Source: Candidatus Hydrogenedentota bacterium (GTDB taxonomy: Bacteria; Hydrogenedentota; Hydrogenedentia; Hydrogenedentales; SLHB01). Taken from it: a stretch of DNA of 7,035 nt. The stretch is taken from positions 1 through 7,035 of the forward strand of contig PWNM01000104.1 of the NCBI GenBank assembly GCA_003557825.1, written 5' to 3'. Within the stretch, counting starts at the first letter, position 1. Every line of letters begins with the position of its first letter. The translations under genes and the position numbers were made by a program. Under the pieces are notes generated by a model. That model was not told the origin of the DNA, searched no databases, and was given only the letters and a program-made list of their open reading frames with translations. Positions 5,977 through 7,035 of this stretch are shown one piece after another.

Positions 5977-7029
5977 ATGGCGGAGCATTTGAACAACAAT
6001 CCCAAATTGCACAACGCGGCCTGGCCGGGTCTGGTGGGTAAGGGCGATGGAGGTGAACCTCCCATCCCCTTAGACAAAATGCTGGATATGACCGCTGCCG
6101 CGGAAGTGGACGGCATCAAGTTCGACGGCGTCGACCTGTTCCTGTCCGATCCCCATGTCAGCATCGACTTGTCTGATGACGGCGTCCGGAAACTGGCAGA
6201 TTCCATCCAGGGCCGAGGCCTGGCTATCGGATCGCTGGTTGCCCCGGTGTGGGAGCCCACCGGCGGCGGTCCCGCCAATGACGAGGGCGAGGGTCGGAGA
6301 AAGTATCTCGAACAACTCAAAAAGGCCTGTCGCATAGCGTCGCTGCTGCGTAAGACTGGCGTTCGTTCCTATGGCGCCATCCGCATTGATTCGGCCGTCG
6401 ATCCGGGAACCTGGGCCCAAGACCCCGAAGGGAATCAAAAACGCATCGCCGAGACCCTCCGGCAAGCTTGCGACATTGCCGCCGATCACGGCGAGACCCT
6501 TGTCGCCGAAGGCGAGGCGTGTTGGGGCGGCATGCACAGTTGGCGGCGGATGGTACAGCTGCTCGAGCTGGTCGACAAACCCGACATCTTTGGATTCCAG
6601 GCCGACATGGCCCACACCTTATTGTATCTCTTGGGTACCAATGCGCCTGAAGATGCGCTCCTTCCCGAGGGCTTCGACTGGAACGATACGGATACCTTTG
6701 ACGCGGCATACTCGCAGATGTGCGTGGCGCTACGGCCCTGGACCAAGGATTTCCACGTAGCCCAGAACGACGCCACCGTGTTCGGCTCGGGCAGTCATGA
6801 CAAGACCGGGCGGCACTGTTTGCCCGATGATCCGAACGGCAAGCTCGACATCACCAAGTATGCCGGCTTCTGGCTCCGCGACGATGCAGGCAATCCCACC
6901 AAGGCCATTCGCCATCTATGCTGGGACGGCTGCATGTTCCCGAACGAAACGCTCACCAATCCGCAAACCTGGAACGATATCCTGGCCGCCATGCTGTCCG
7001 TTCGCGACGCTCATGGCTGGCAGGAATAG
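5977..7029 (+). CDS. Sugar phosphate isomerase/epimerase-like TIM-barrel protein (AP endonuclease 2 / xylose isomerase-like fold)
   Basis: This 350-residue cytoplasmic protein is probably a metal-dependent enzyme that isomerises or epimerises a sugar, inosose or sugar acid. It follows the barrel pattern: DGIKFDGVDLFLSD (45-58), LAIGSLVAPVW (82-92), a helix LEQLKKACRIASLLRKTGVRSYGAIRID (111-138), then ETLRQACDIAADHGETLVAEGE (159-180), typical of strand 5 with its metal-ligand Glu. Next come DIFGFQADMAHTLLYLLG (203-220) with Asp210 and His213, and KDFHVAQND (257-265) with His260. HLCWDGCMFPNE (313-324) probably supplies the last acidic ligand. The length is greater than the usual 270-300 residues because of an insert around 220-255 and a long 270-295 loop. 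It begins 25 bp after the cupin stop, so the two are co-transcribed. An ATG at 5968 is the alternative start. The substrate is not evident from sequence. Confidence 0.8.
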   Translation: MAEHLNNNPKLHNAAWPGLVGKGDGGEPPIPLDKMLDMTAAAEVDGIKFDGVDLFLSDPHVSIDLSDDGVRKLADSIQGRGLAIGSLVAPVWEPTGGGPANDEGEGRRKYLEQLKKACRIASLLRKTGVRSYGAIRIDSAVDPGTWAQDPEGNQKRIAETLRQACDIAADHGETLVAEGEACWGGMHSWRRMVQLLELVDKPDIFGFQADMAHTLLYLLGTNAPEDALLPEGFDWNDTDTFDAAYSQMCVALRPWTKDFHVAQNDATVFGSGSHDKTGRHCLPDDPNGKLDITKYAGFWLRDDAGNPTKAIRHLCWDGCMFPNETLTNPQTWNDILAAMLSVRDAHGWQE

Positions 7030-7035
7030 GAGGTA
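7027..7035 (+). promoter_or_regulatory. Ribosome binding site of a gene beyond the right edge
   Basis: The sequence TAGGAGGTA at the very end overlaps the TIM-barrel stop codon (7027-7029) and contains a near-perfect AGGAGGT. A gene start is expected within about 5-10 nt outside the window, which would make the operon tightly packed. Confidence 0.6.

Noticed and set aside
1..7035. CRISPR arrays, tRNA or rRNA genes, insertion sequences, attachment sites
   Set aside because: No regularly spaced repeats, cloverleaf or rRNA-like sequence, transposase ORFs or terminal inverted repeats were seen.

Overview
The window is moderately GC-rich bacterial DNA with Gram-negative traits: a lipoprotein-type sugar-binding protein, clear Shine-Dalgarno sites and sigma70-like promoters. 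Nothing in it fixes the taxon. The gene styles (a family-less 475-residue protein, a winged-helix regulator, and cupin and TIM-barrel sugar isomerases) would fit an environmental lineage such as Hydrogenedentota or Planctomycetota, but this is a weak inference.

Left part, minus strand (1-2212): three genes read leftwards from a strong promoter at 2284-2312. They are a 203-residue winged-helix DNA-binding protein, a 475-residue protein of unknown function two bases downstream, and, at the window edge, the first 27 codons of a gene whose N-terminus looks like a membrane anchor or signal segment. The 475-residue protein faintly resembles the N-terminal and linker regions of Eco57I-type (type IIG) restriction-modification enzymes, without any methyltransferase motif.

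Divergent intergenic region (2213-2562): this 350-bp stretch holds no credible gene. It carries two outward-facing promoters, both with 17-bp spacers, and a perfect 9+9 bp inverted repeat at 2420-2439 just upstream of the rightward -35 box. That repeat is the best operator candidate in the window.

Right part, plus strand (2563-7035): a sugar-uptake and conversion cluster. A ribose-type substrate-binding lipoprotein is followed one base later by an RbsC-like permease. After a 259-bp gap with a possible internal promoter come a phosphomannose-isomerase-like cupin protein (TTG start) and an AP-endonuclease-2/xylose-isomerase-like TIM-barrel protein. No ABC ATPase is present in the window. A strong Shine-Dalgarno site overlaps the last stop codon, so the cluster very probably continues beyond the right edge.

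Proposed working model (inference): the transporter imports a monosaccharide or polyol, which the cupin and TIM-barrel enzymes interconvert by isomerisation or epimerisation. The substrate cannot be read from the sequence. The divergent regulator may control the cluster, but only its position suggests this.
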